Source: Planktothrix agardhii NIES-204 (GTDB taxonomy: Bacteria; Cyanobacteriota; Cyanobacteriia; Cyanobacteriales; Microcoleaceae). Taken from it: DNA of 64,000 bases. A model generated the notes under the pieces. The model did no database searches, was not told the origin of the DNA, and saw only the letters and a program-made list of their open reading frames with translations. The stretch's first letter is position 1, and each line of letters opens with the position of its first letter. Location of the stretch: assembly GCA_003609755.1 (NCBI GenBank), contig AP017991.1, positions 3,335,001 to 3,399,000 of the forward strand, read 5' to 3'. The position numbers and the translations under genes are program-made. Positions 17,924 to 25,573 of the stretch are shown piece by piece.

Positions 17924-19213
17924 TTATTTTGATGAATTGATCCCTTTAAATCTTTCTTTTGCTGTTTTGAATGCTTCGTCCATAACAACTTGAATCTTTT
18001 GCGGATCAGGTTTTTTTCCTCCCATTAAATCCCCGAAATAAACACAAGCTCCTTCCCCTAATGCCCAAGTATAAGCAGCAGCCCAAGACGCAGCAATAAC
18101 ACTACCAAAACCGGGGATAAATTTAATTAATTCTCGACCGATCATTTGGGCAAAAAACCCTCCAGCGATCGCACTAACTAAACCTCCAGCTTGAGAAATA
18201 TTTAAGGTTTTTCCGTAGAGATTTCCTAATAACACTACTAGAGAAACTTGTACGGCTGTTAAGACAGGCATAGTGGCAAAAGGAAGGGGAACTGCTGCAA
18301 CGGTTGCCGCCATAATACTAAAGGCTAAAATATAGCGTCGCCCCACATCTCGATAGATGTTTCCCAGTTGATTATTAACCTCTCCATTTAATAATTCATG
18401 AATCGTTCTAGCTTCGGCTTCAGGAAGCAAATTGGCTAAGGTATCTCGTAGAGATTCTAAGCCATAAAATACAGGATTATAACCATCTTCTTCTAGGGTA
18501 AAATCAATTAATACAGCCTGATCATATAACCCTTTAAACGCTATTTTTAAGGCTTCAAAAGCTCTGCTAATATCCTCAAAATCTGGGGGATAAATGGGAT
18601 GATTTTCGGTTTGGGGCGGATAAATTTCATGCAAGCAAGTAATTGCTAATAGACAGGGAATATGGGGATAGTTTTTGCGTAAACTTTCGGCAATTATGCG
18701 GAGGGTATCGGTAGCAAAATCGTTAATTTTAACAGTTAAAATTAAAACCCTAGCTCCTTGACTTTCTTTCTGCAAATCGCCGATTAATTCTTCAATTATG
18801 ATAGAAGTATCTTGGTTAATATCTCCTAAACCCACGGTATCTTTAAAGATTAGCAAAGGTAAATCATTAGACGGATAAGCATAACGTTCTGTATTTTGAG
18901 TATGGGGACGAAATCCTTGACCAATAATTTCCGATGAAACCCCCGTTAATCCTCTAACAATTGAACTTTTTCCCGCTTGAGGTTTGCCAATTAATAAGGC
19001 TTCTGTCGTGGGAAGTTCTGCCCGAATTGTTGCTAAAATCTCAGCAATTTGTGTCTCATTGACATTAAACCATTGGACAAAGGTTTTAGAGATTCGGTCA
19101 GTGGGGAATAGTCTTTTTAATTGTTGGGTTGTCCGATGCCAACCCCCTTTTATCCTAGGGAGATTAGCTGATGTCGGTTGATTAGAGGGTGGGGTCTCCG
19201 GGGTTTCAGTCAT
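17924..19213 (-). CDS. GTPase with C-terminal membrane domain (YcjF/DUF697-like)
   Basis: The 429-residue product carries G1 GKPQAGKSS at about 76-84 and DTVGLGD as G3. At the G4 position it has AITCLHE rather than NKxD, so guanine specificity is uncertain. Residues from about 285 contain hydrophobic helices (LAFSIMAATVAAVPLPFA and a Gly/Ala-rich stretch) typical of the DUF697/YcjF region, which inserts into membranes. The N-terminus is polar and Pro-rich. The downstream DUF29 gene is 10 bp away. The role is unknown; such GTPases often occur with small accessory proteins in cyanobacteria. Confidence 0.72.
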   Translation of the reverse strand: MTETPETPPSNQPTSANLPRIKGGWHRTTQQLKRLFPTDRISKTFVQWFNVNETQIAEILATIRAELPTTEALLIGKPQAGKSSIVRGLTGVSSEIIGQGFRPHTQNTERYAYPSNDLPLLIFKDTVGLGDINQDTSIIIEELIGDLQKESQGARVLILTVKINDFATDTLRIIAESLRKNYPHIPCLLAITCLHEIYPPQTENHPIYPPDFEDISRAFEALKIAFKGLYDQAVLIDFTLEEDGYNPVFYGLESLRDTLANLLPEAEARTIHELLNGEVNNQLGNIYRDVGRRYILAFSIMAATVAAVPLPFATMPVLTAVQVSLVVLLGNLYGKTLNISQAGGLVSAIAGGFFAQMIGRELIKFIPGFGSVIAASWAAAYTWALGEGACVYFGDLMGGKKPDPQKIQVVMDEAFKTAKERFKGINSSK

Positions 19214-19332
19214 AGGTCGGGTCTGATATTTTGTAGATAAAGCTAATCGGTTTAATATTAATAGTATGCTAATAGTAGCGTACTTGTTTACAATTAGTGT
19301 TAATGTTGAGGTAGCATAATTTAATTATACTC

Positions 19333-19851
19333 ATGGTAACAAAGAATATCAGAGCCGTGACTTACGTTCCGCCAGACTATCATAAAAAGCTGCGTCAGTA
19401 CATGAAACGGCACAACTTAACTGAAAGTGCCGCTTTAGTCCAGATGATTAAACAGTTTTTTGATGGGGAACAACCTCAATTCAATCCTGAATTGAAAACC
19501 GAGGTCGAAGAAATTGTACAAGAGCAACTGAAACTGTTCCAAGAAGATATTGATCTTTTAAAAGATCAAATGTCTTTAATGCAGCAGTTATTAGACAAAA
19601 AAACTTCGGTTGAAACCACCCGTAAATCCTCAAGTTCTGTTAATAATGTTAATAGTAATCATCCTAGAAGTTTATTGAGGTTGACACCAAAAACAGAGGA
19701 AGAACTGACTCGTCGCTTAGGAGTAAATACGGGAAATGTTGCTAAAGAATTTTCTAAAGGTGCAGAACATTTTAGCCATTGGAGTCAACAAAAAGATCCC
19801 AGTGGTATTGGTTGGCACAGGCGGGGCGATGGTTTGTACTATCCTGTCTAA
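19333..19851 (+). CDS. RHH-like DNA-binding protein with coiled coil and conserved C-terminus
   Basis: 172 residues. Residues 5-45 (RAVTYVPPDYHKKLRQYMKR and on) have the strand-helix-helix shape of a ribbon-helix-helix domain. Residues 52-95 are a Glu/Lys/Leu coiled coil, a Ser/Asn-rich linker follows, and the C-terminal 50 residues contain TRRLGVNTGNVAKEF and end GIGWHRRGDGLYYPV, a compact conserved module. I do not know a named family. It could be a transcriptional regulator or nucleoid-associated protein. It is divergent from the GTPase gene across a 119-bp AT-rich region with repeated TTAAT/TAATA motifs. Confidence 0.55.
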   Translation: MVTKNIRAVTYVPPDYHKKLRQYMKRHNLTESAALVQMIKQFFDGEQPQFNPELKTEVEEIVQEQLKLFQEDIDLLKDQMSLMQQLLDKKTSVETTRKSSSSVNNVNSNHPRSLLRLTPKTEEELTRRLGVNTGNVAKEFSKGAEHFSHWSQQKDPSGIGWHRRGDGLYYPV

Positions 19852-19965
19852 ATAATTACACCATAGCCACATTTTTTTCCCAGAACCTGCTACCACTAGG
19901 AATATTAAATTATGAGTTGTTTGAATGATTATCGGGATAGGGAAGTGATTTCTTTTTCGAGTATT

Positions 19966-20802
19966 CTAATGACTAATGGCTTGATTTGTATATTCAGAAT
20001 CATCTCCATCAGAGATAGTTTCTAAACACTCAACATCCACGTTCATTTGAGTCATTTCTACATCCCCAAAAATCGTAGCAAAAGCAGTATCCGCCGCATC
20101 TCGTCCGGTTCCAATTCTGATTAATCCATCCCGGGGAGCTAGACGAGTCGCATCAAATAGATACCAGCGATCGCTTAAATATACCTCAAAATAAGCATGA
20201 AAATCAGGCGGTTGTAGTTTATAAGCATAACCCGATGCAAACCTAGCTGGAATATTTAAAGCCCGACAAAAGGCAATTCCTAAATGGGCAAAATCTCGAC
20301 AAACTCCCGCTCTTTCTGTCACCGTATCAAAGGCAGAAGTATGTTGATCACTACTCCCAGATAAATACATTACGTTATCATAAATCCAATTACAAATTGC
20401 CGTAATTCGGGAATAATCTGGCAGTAAATAACCAAATTCCGATTGAGCTAATCGCATTAATCGATCGGATTGACAATAGCGACTTGGATAAATATATTGT
20501 AACATTTCTAAGGGAATTTGAGCAACGGGAACTTCATTAATTGTTGTCGGATTTGTTTCTTCATAAATTACATCAACAATGGCTTGATAGGATAGGCGAA
20601 ATTTTCCCGAAGGTACATTAATCCTCAGATAACGATTACCTAAAACCGGATTAACATATTCTTCAAAATGGAGATTTGATTCTAATTGTAGATGTTCTTC
20701 TAATATCCGTTGATTGTGAGCTTTAGCAACATTGATATTAAAAATAAACGTACTATAATCCCTAACTTCATACTCTAATTGACAACCAACTTTAAATTTC
20801 AT
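19966..20802 (-). CDS. Transglutaminase-like cysteine protease-fold protein
   Basis: 278 residues. An N-terminal beta domain (1-110) precedes a transglutaminase-like core with the catalytic triad in order: Cys in GVCRDFAHL, His in DFHAYFEV and Asp in LFDATR. Bacterial members act as peptidases or amidases rather than true cross-linkers. There is no signal peptide, so a cytoplasmic location is expected. The stop of the upstream DUF6816 gene is 21 bp away, so the two form a likely operon, with DUF6816 first. Confidence 0.85.
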   Translation of the reverse strand: MKFKVGCQLEYEVRDYSTFIFNINVAKAHNQRILEEHLQLESNLHFEEYVNPVLGNRYLRINVPSGKFRLSYQAIVDVIYEETNPTTINEVPVAQIPLEMLQYIYPSRYCQSDRLMRLAQSEFGYLLPDYSRITAICNWIYDNVMYLSGSSDQHTSAFDTVTERAGVCRDFAHLGIAFCRALNIPARFASGYAYKLQPPDFHAYFEVYLSDRWYLFDATRLAPRDGLIRIGTGRDAADTAFATIFGDVEMTQMNVDVECLETISDGDDSEYTNQAISH

Positions 20803-20823
20803 ATTTCCCTCCGTGATGGCAAT

Positions 20824-21654
20824 TTATCCTGCATTCCTAACTAACTTTAATTGATATCTATATAAGGCCACCGGATGACCACTTGCCGCAAAGAAATTTG
20901 GATCTTTAGGAGATAAATAAACCGCCGTAACTTGATCTGCAACAATGGATTTAACTTCGGATTTTGATCCAACTTTCTCAAATTCTGCTCTGTAACCTGT
21001 GGTTGTTTCCACTTCATTCAAATAGATTTGAGATGAGCTTTCAAACACCTGTTGACTGATTTCCGTTGCAATAAATTGATCCTCCCTGGGACTTTCACTA
21101 CTCCGACCCGTAATGGTGGAAACCAATTCTACATTTCCGGGTAAAGCGGTCATTTGACGATTGGGATTAGTCGGATCAATCTTAACCGATAAAATTCCAT
21201 TTTCTCCCAAGGTTGCCTTACCAATATTAAACCCATTAAAAGCGCGATCTCCCACTATCTTAATATCTATTTTATCATGATTTTTGGGATCGGATTCCTG
21301 GGGAGAAAAAAATAAAGTTAGGGGAAAAATCTGTAACTTAGGTAACAATTCAACCCGTTTAAATCTAACCTGAAACTGTATCGGTTGCTTCAGAGATTCA
21401 GAACTATTTTTAAACCCAGGAGTGGTCACTTTAGGAGCAAGGGGAGCCACTTTATCTACTAACATACTCGTAACATTCCATTCCCCCTCCATCCACTCAG
21501 GATAATATAAATCTTCCTTCACCGCCTGCACCATTGGTTTATGATTCCAATTTGGAAATGCGGATAAACGGTCGGCTAACTGTCCCGCTTGAGCTTCGGT
21601 TTTCCCTATAATTAAACCAACAATTAAACCCAGAATTAGAATTAATTTTTTCAT
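20824..21654 (-). CDS. DUF6816-like exported cyanobacterial protein
   Basis: 276 residues with a signal peptide (MKKLILILGLIVGLIIGKTEAQA, cleavage near residue 23). The mature part starts with LADRLSAFPNW and contains LYYPEWMEGEWNVTSMLVDK and LAPLAPKVTTPGF-like blocks seen in this family of cyanobacterial and plastid lumenal proteins. Its function is not known. It probably resides in the periplasm or thylakoid lumen and is co-oriented with the transglutaminase-like gene 21 bp downstream. Confidence 0.65.
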   Translation of the reverse strand: MKKLILILGLIVGLIIGKTEAQAGQLADRLSAFPNWNHKPMVQAVKEDLYYPEWMEGEWNVTSMLVDKVAPLAPKVTTPGFKNSSESLKQPIQFQVRFKRVELLPKLQIFPLTLFFSPQESDPKNHDKIDIKIVGDRAFNGFNIGKATLGENGILSVKIDPTNPNRQMTALPGNVELVSTITGRSSESPREDQFIATEISQQVFESSSQIYLNEVETTTGYRAEFEKVGSKSEVKSIVADQVTAVYLSPKDPNFFAASGHPVALYRYQLKLVRNAG

Positions 21655-21669
21655 TTTTTTTTAATAGTG

Positions 21670-21767
21670 AATAGGGATCACTGATTTAAGAGGATTTCAC
21701 GGATTTTAATCTGTCATGACTTACGCATCACCGCTATCAATAGTAGGGGTAATTCATGAATTACCCC
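21670..21767. repeat. Interspersed repeat pair upstream of the DUF6816 gene
   Basis: 21670-21712 is an inverted copy of a sequence also present at about 34643-34700 (shared blocks AGATTAAAATCCGTGAAATCC and TCTTAAATC). The perfect palindrome GGGGTAATTCATGAATTACCCC at 21746-21767 recurs at 25.5, 34.5 and 35.8 kb. Both lie in the gap between two minus-strand genes. Confidence 0.8.
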
Positions 21768-21785
21768 AAATTTAGATGATTAATC

Positions 21786-22190
21786 CTATAAACTTTCCAG
21801 AGGAATAGGTTCCCAAACTTCCCCATATTGTTCTTTTAAACCCTGCCAATTTTCCACCTGTCCTGGCTCATATTCCCCTGGTTTTCCCCATTGTAAAAAT
21901 GCACTTAACGCCACTTCATTTTGTTCATTTAGGAAGCGAATCGCGTAGGTAGTAAAATTGCCCCGTTTCGCTTCTCCGGTTTCAAATTTAACCTGTTTAA
22001 TATGATCCATATTCAGATGAAATTCAAAGCCCTCGGTGTGCATATTCGCATATTTTCCTTTGGGTAATTCTGCATAAAATAGCTTTTCAATCTTTCCCCG
22101 GGCTTCTAATACAGCCGAACTACTGGTAACAATTAACCGTAAAGTTCCTAAACTTTCACAATCTTCTAAAAATGCTTTGAGATTACTCAT
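21786..22190 (-). CDS. ChuX/HutX-like heme-utilisation family protein
   Basis: 134 residues resembling one half of the HemS/ChuX fold. Blocks EFHLNMDHIKQVKFETGEAK, YAIRFLNEQNEVALSAFLQW and GEYEPGQVENWQGLKEQYG match the conserved order in heme-carrier and heme-degrading proteins. A role in heme handling is inferred; no heme transporter lies nearby. It stands between phoH and the DUF6816 operon. Assignment is moderate because the heme ligand positions cannot be confirmed by eye. Confidence 0.55.
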   Translation of the reverse strand: MSNLKAFLEDCESLGTLRLIVTSSSAVLEARGKIEKLFYAELPKGKYANMHTEGFEFHLNMDHIKQVKFETGEAKRGNFTTYAIRFLNEQNEVALSAFLQWGKPGEYEPGQVENWQGLKEQYGEVWEPIPLESL

Positions 22191-22278
22191 GGTTCAAGTT
22201 CCCAATTTAATTAGTTTTTAAGACTTAATTTTACTAGATTTTTGGGAACTTCAGCTTAAATCTTTCTAAGATATATTT

Positions 22279-23238
22279 TTACTTAGGCTTTTCATGCTTT
22301 TCATAAGCCGCCACAATGCGCTGGACTAATGAATGACGCACGACATCTGCTTGAGAAAATTCACAAAAGGCAATTCCCTCAACATTTTTTAATACTTTTA
22401 AAGCCATTGTTAACCCCGATGTTTGATTGGGTAATAAATCCGTTTGGGTAATATCTCCCGTGACCACCATTCGAGAACCAAAACCTAAACGTGTTAATAC
22501 CATTTTCATCTGACCCGGAGTAGTATTTTGGGCTTCATCTAAAATCACAAAGGAATTGTTTAACGTCCGACCCCGCATATAAGCAATGGGAGCCACTTCA
22601 ATCACCCCACGTTCTATTAAATTTGCTGTTTTTTCTGGGTCAATTAATTCATAAAGCGCATCATATAATGGTCGTAAATAGGGATTAACTTTTTGTTGTA
22701 AATCCCCAGGTAAAAATCCTAATTTTTCCCCAGCTTCCACCGCCGGACGAGTTAAAATTAACCGTTCATATTGATCAGATAATAGGGCTTGTAACGCTAA
22801 AATTGCCGCCAAATAGGTCTTTCCTGTTCCCGCCGGGCCAATACAAAATACTAAATCATGACTACGCATCGCCTGGATATATTGACGTTGACGAAAGGTT
22901 TTTGCCCGAATTTCTATTCCTCGCCTGGTTTTCGCTAAAACATCACGCTGAATATCTTTAAAAACATCCTCTTGATTAGTATTAATTGCATGACGCGCCG
23001 TTAGGATATCTACAGAACTAATCGGTTTTCCATCCTGCCATAATTCGTTCAAAGATGCAACTAATTTTTGACACAATTGAATCTGACTAGCGGTTCCACT
23101 GATTAGCAATTCCTGTCCCCGCATTACCAGTTCAGCGCCCGTTTGTTGAGATAGAATTTTAAGATTATCTTCTTGATAGCCAGAAAGCGCCATTGCACTT
23201 TCCATACTTGGTAACCCAAGGGTGAATCGCTCAGTCAT
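22279..23238 (-). CDS. phoH: PhoH-like ATPase
   Basis: 319 residues. An N-terminal KH-like segment (about 20-75) is followed by the PhoH ATPase domain with Walker A GPAGTGKTYLA near 133, LTRPAVEAGEKLGFLPGD, Walker B FVILDEAQN, and VTGDITQTDLP-like sensor sequence. PhoH proteins are superfamily 1 helicase-like ATPases linked to RNA metabolism and phosphate stress. The gene follows rpsP and khpA on the same strand, an arrangement common in cyanobacteria. However, a 219-bp gap with tandem repeats separates it from khpA, so it may have its own promoter. Confidence 0.92.
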   Translation of the reverse strand: MTERFTLGLPSMESAMALSGYQEDNLKILSQQTGAELVMRGQELLISGTASQIQLCQKLVASLNELWQDGKPISSVDILTARHAINTNQEDVFKDIQRDVLAKTRRGIEIRAKTFRQRQYIQAMRSHDLVFCIGPAGTGKTYLAAILALQALLSDQYERLILTRPAVEAGEKLGFLPGDLQQKVNPYLRPLYDALYELIDPEKTANLIERGVIEVAPIAYMRGRTLNNSFVILDEAQNTTPGQMKMVLTRLGFGSRMVVTGDITQTDLLPNQTSGLTMALKVLKNVEGIAFCEFSQADVVRHSLVQRIVAAYEKHEKPK

Positions 23239-23298
23239 TTGATATTACAAAATATGATTACTTTTATTATAAAAATTGAAAACCAAATTACCATTATC

Positions 23299-23320
23299 CG
23301 TAATTCGTAATTCGTAATTC
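23299..23320. repeat. Heptanucleotide tandem repeat
   Basis: Three copies of CGTAATT in the gap between khpA and phoH. An identical 22-bp array occurs at 36718-36739 in the gap between the SNase and inositol-phosphatase genes. Confidence 0.85.
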
Positions 23321-23457
23321 TTTAGAGAAGACGTTGGGCAAAATTGTTAGGGTTGGTTAAACCTAATTCTGCCCAACATTAGAAAACTACTTCAACGACT
23401 TAACCCTCTTTTAGCAATGGTTAGAGCTTCACTACTAAGGACAAAATTAAGATCACT

Positions 23458-23907
23458 TCATTCTTCGTATCTTCGATTCAAACGAGGCTTAGAAGGGGCT
23501 GCACGGACTGGACGAGCCTGTTCCGAATATTGACCCGGGGAACGCTGATTAAAGCTCTCCCTGGGTTCCCTCGGACTCGCGGGTTCATCGGATTCACCAT
23601 TGTTATAGATATCCAGATAAACCGTTTCACCAGAGGACACAGCCAGGGCCGTTAAAACCATCCGAATCGCCTGAATATTGCGCCCGCCACGACCATAAAT
23701 CCGTCCCTTATCTTCGGCTTCTACAGCTAACCGAATCCAAGTTCTGCGTATGCTAGAAAAACGCTCACAATCAACCTTCAGGGATTCTGGAAATTCCAGA
23801 AACGGCTTGACTAAAAACCGCACCAGTTCGTCATAACTGGGACTAGACTGCGGATTCTGCGACAGTTGTTTCGGGTTCGACTCCAGACTTGAGTAGTTCA
23901 AAAACAT
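23458..23907 (-). CDS. khpA: KH-domain RNA-binding protein KhpA
   Basis: 149 residues. The single type II KH domain spans about 24-100, with the GxxG loop in [13 protein letters not shown] disordered, Pro/Arg-rich tail of about 50 residues follows, longer than in most bacteria. KhpA binds RNA, often together with KhpB, whose gene is at 49.7 kb. The only in-frame ATG lies 65 bp inside rpsP (TTG at 23901 is an alternative), so the two genes overlap in different frames and are probably translationally coupled. Confidence 0.9.
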   Translation of the reverse strand: MFLNYSSLESNPKQLSQNPQSSPSYDELVRFLVKPFLEFPESLKVDCERFSSIRRTWIRLAVEAEDKGRIYGRGGRNIQAIRMVLTALAVSSGETVYLDIYNNGESDEPASPREPRESFNQRSPGQYSEQARPVRAAPSKPRLNRRYEE

Positions 23908-24130
23908 TTTCTTTTCTCAGGATGTCACGCACAGTATCAGTCGGTTGTGCCCCTTGCTGTAGGCGACGGATAATACCAGCCTTATCCAATCGAACTTCGT
24001 CGGTTCTAGGATTGTAGAAGCCCAGTTCTTCTAGGGGACGACCATCTCGGCGAGACAAACTATTCATCACCACAATGCGGTAACTAGCTTCCCGCTTTTT
24101 TCCGAATCTCTTTAAACGCAGTTTGATCAT
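23843..24130 (-). CDS. rpsP: 30S ribosomal protein S16
   Basis: 95 residues beginning [20 protein letters not shown], the standard S16 N-terminus; an ATG four codons upstream is not needed. The core blocks [17 protein letters not shown] and [11 protein letters not shown] are present, and the C-terminal extension is short and acidic. S16 is an essential assembly protein of the 30S body. Its 3' end overlaps khpA by 65 bp. Confidence 0.97.
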   Translation of the reverse strand: MIKLRLKRFGKKREASYRIVVMNSLSRRDGRPLEELGFYNPRTDEVRLDKAGIIRRLQQGAQPTDTVRDILRKENVFELLKSGVEPETTVAESAV

Positions 24131-24267
24131 TAATTGATGCAAAACACTTCTCTATGGATTGTAAGCTATTTTTCAACAACCGAGCCATTTCTTTGGGATA
24201 AACTTTAGCCAACACTTGTTGTATGGGCGATTGACCCCTGAAAACGACTCAAACTGTCAGAAATACT

Positions 24268-25344
24268 ATGCCATCACCTATTCTATCTCACTGGATTGAC
24301 CTGAAAAAAAATAGTCGTAAATTCCTGTTCCCAGCTTTGGGTATCATTACCCTGATCTTGATTTTACAGTTGGGGAAATATTTCCGTACCCCGACCCCAC
24401 ACCAAAATTCCTTAATTTATCAACACCTAACCGAAATTCCCGCCACCGCCCAAAAAGTTACCGTTGGGGTTTATGCTCAAAATATTTATGAATTGAATGC
24501 TTCAAGCAATACCTATTATCTGGATTTCTATTTATGGTTACGTTGGAAAGGCAAAATTGACCCCGTTGCTAACTTAGAATTTATGAACGGCGTTGAAGAC
24601 TGGGGAAGAATCATCGAACCCGCTTATGAAGAACCGAAAAAACTCAAAGATGGTAGTTTCTATCAAATTATGCGGGTAGAAAGTCGGTTTCGAGAACCCT
24701 TTGAATTTTCCCGTTATCCCCTAGATGAACAACGCTTAGGGGTGACAATTGAAAATGCTGTTTATCCATTAAATCAATTAGTCTATATCGCAGATACAAA
24801 AGAATCAGGTTATGCTGCGGATTTAACTGTTCCCGGATGGAAAATTAGAAATTCTGAAATTAAAACCTTATCCCATCAATATCCCTCTAATTTTGGGGAT
24901 TTGGACGAAGGAAAAAATAACTCGATTTATTCTACTCTGCGGTTTGAAATGCACATTTCCCGTCCTCTAAGTTTCTTTACTTGGAAATTATTACTCCCGT
25001 TATTCGTAGTTTTGTTTTCTAGTTGGGGTGCATTATTACTCTATCCCATCTACGTTGACTCTCGAATTATTCTTCCCGTCACCGCTTTATTAACGATTGT
25101 TTTTCTGCAACAATCCTATTCCGATGCTTTACCTGATGTTGGCTATTTGGTATTATTAGATAAAATCTATGCCTTAGTCTATGTTTTAATTATTGCCGGG
25201 ATTTTAGAAACCATTATTACCGCAGATTGGGCAAAAAGTGAAGATCCCGAATCCATTGTCCGAGTCAAAAAACTTGACCAATGGTTTTTAATTGCAAATA
25301 TCGTAATTTTATCCGGGGGAATGATTCTATTTTTGCTATTTTAA
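24268..25344 (+). CDS. Prokaryotic pentameric ligand-gated ion channel homologue
   Basis: 358 residues. An N-terminal signal anchor (about 18-36) precedes a beta-rich extracellular domain (about 55-235) containing YLDFYLWLRWKG and the conserved loop YPLDEQRL. Four C-terminal transmembrane helices then start at FTWKLLLPLFVVLFSSW (M1), DSRIILPVTALLTIVFLQQ (M2, pore), YLVLLDKIYALVYVLIIAG (M3) and WFLIANIVILSGGMILFL (M4). This matches Cys-loop receptor-like channels such as GLIC, which lack the Cys bridge in bacteria. Ligand and ion selectivity are unknown. It is divergent from rpsP. Confidence 0.75.
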   Translation: MPSPILSHWIDLKKNSRKFLFPALGIITLILILQLGKYFRTPTPHQNSLIYQHLTEIPATAQKVTVGVYAQNIYELNASSNTYYLDFYLWLRWKGKIDPVANLEFMNGVEDWGRIIEPAYEEPKKLKDGSFYQIMRVESRFREPFEFSRYPLDEQRLGVTIENAVYPLNQLVYIADTKESGYAADLTVPGWKIRNSEIKTLSHQYPSNFGDLDEGKNNSIYSTLRFEMHISRPLSFFTWKLLLPLFVVLFSSWGALLLYPIYVDSRIILPVTALLTIVFLQQSYSDALPDVGYLVLLDKIYALVYVLIIAGILETIITADWAKSEDPESIVRVKKLDQWFLIANIVILSGGMILFLLF

Positions 25345-25350
25345 GACTTT

Positions 25351-25475
25351 TATAGCAATCTTAAATGATTTGCGATCAGAATATAGAACCCCACCCTAGC
25401 CCTCCCCTTACTAAGGGGAGGGTTGGGAGGGGTCGAGATAGATGGAAATATTACAACTGATTTAGGATTGCTATA
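25351..25475. mobile_element. MITE-like element, family A (palindromic core of the CTCCCC type)
   Basis: Imperfect terminal inverted repeats TATAGCAATCTTAAATGATTTG and, at the right end, the complement of CAACTGATTTAGGATTGCTATA. The 125-bp element encloses a CTCCCCTTACTAAGGGGAG palindrome and encodes no protein. A second element with the same ends but a different core lies at 34463-34567. Mobility is inferred from structure and repetition. Confidence 0.65.
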
Positions 25476-25517
25476 GCTAATTGGTGTTAGTTTTGGAGCG
25501 ATCGCAATTAAGAATAA

Positions 25518-25547
25518 AGTAGGGGTAATTCATGAATTACCCCTACT
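25518..25547. repeat. 30-bp perfect palindrome
   Basis: AGTAGGGGTAATTC and its complement meet at ATGAAT without a loop. It lies between the ends of the convergent channel and carB genes. Copies occur at 21.7, 34.5 and 35.8 kb. As RNA it would form a strong hairpin for either strand, but no T tract follows. Confidence 0.9.
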
Positions 25548-25573
25548 CAATTGTCAACACCCGACAGGATGGG

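Noticed and set aside
19250-19332. NtcA-type promoter (GTA-N8-TAC) before the RHH-like gene
   Set aside because: GTA and TAC occur but the spacing is 11, not 8, and no placed -10 box fits.
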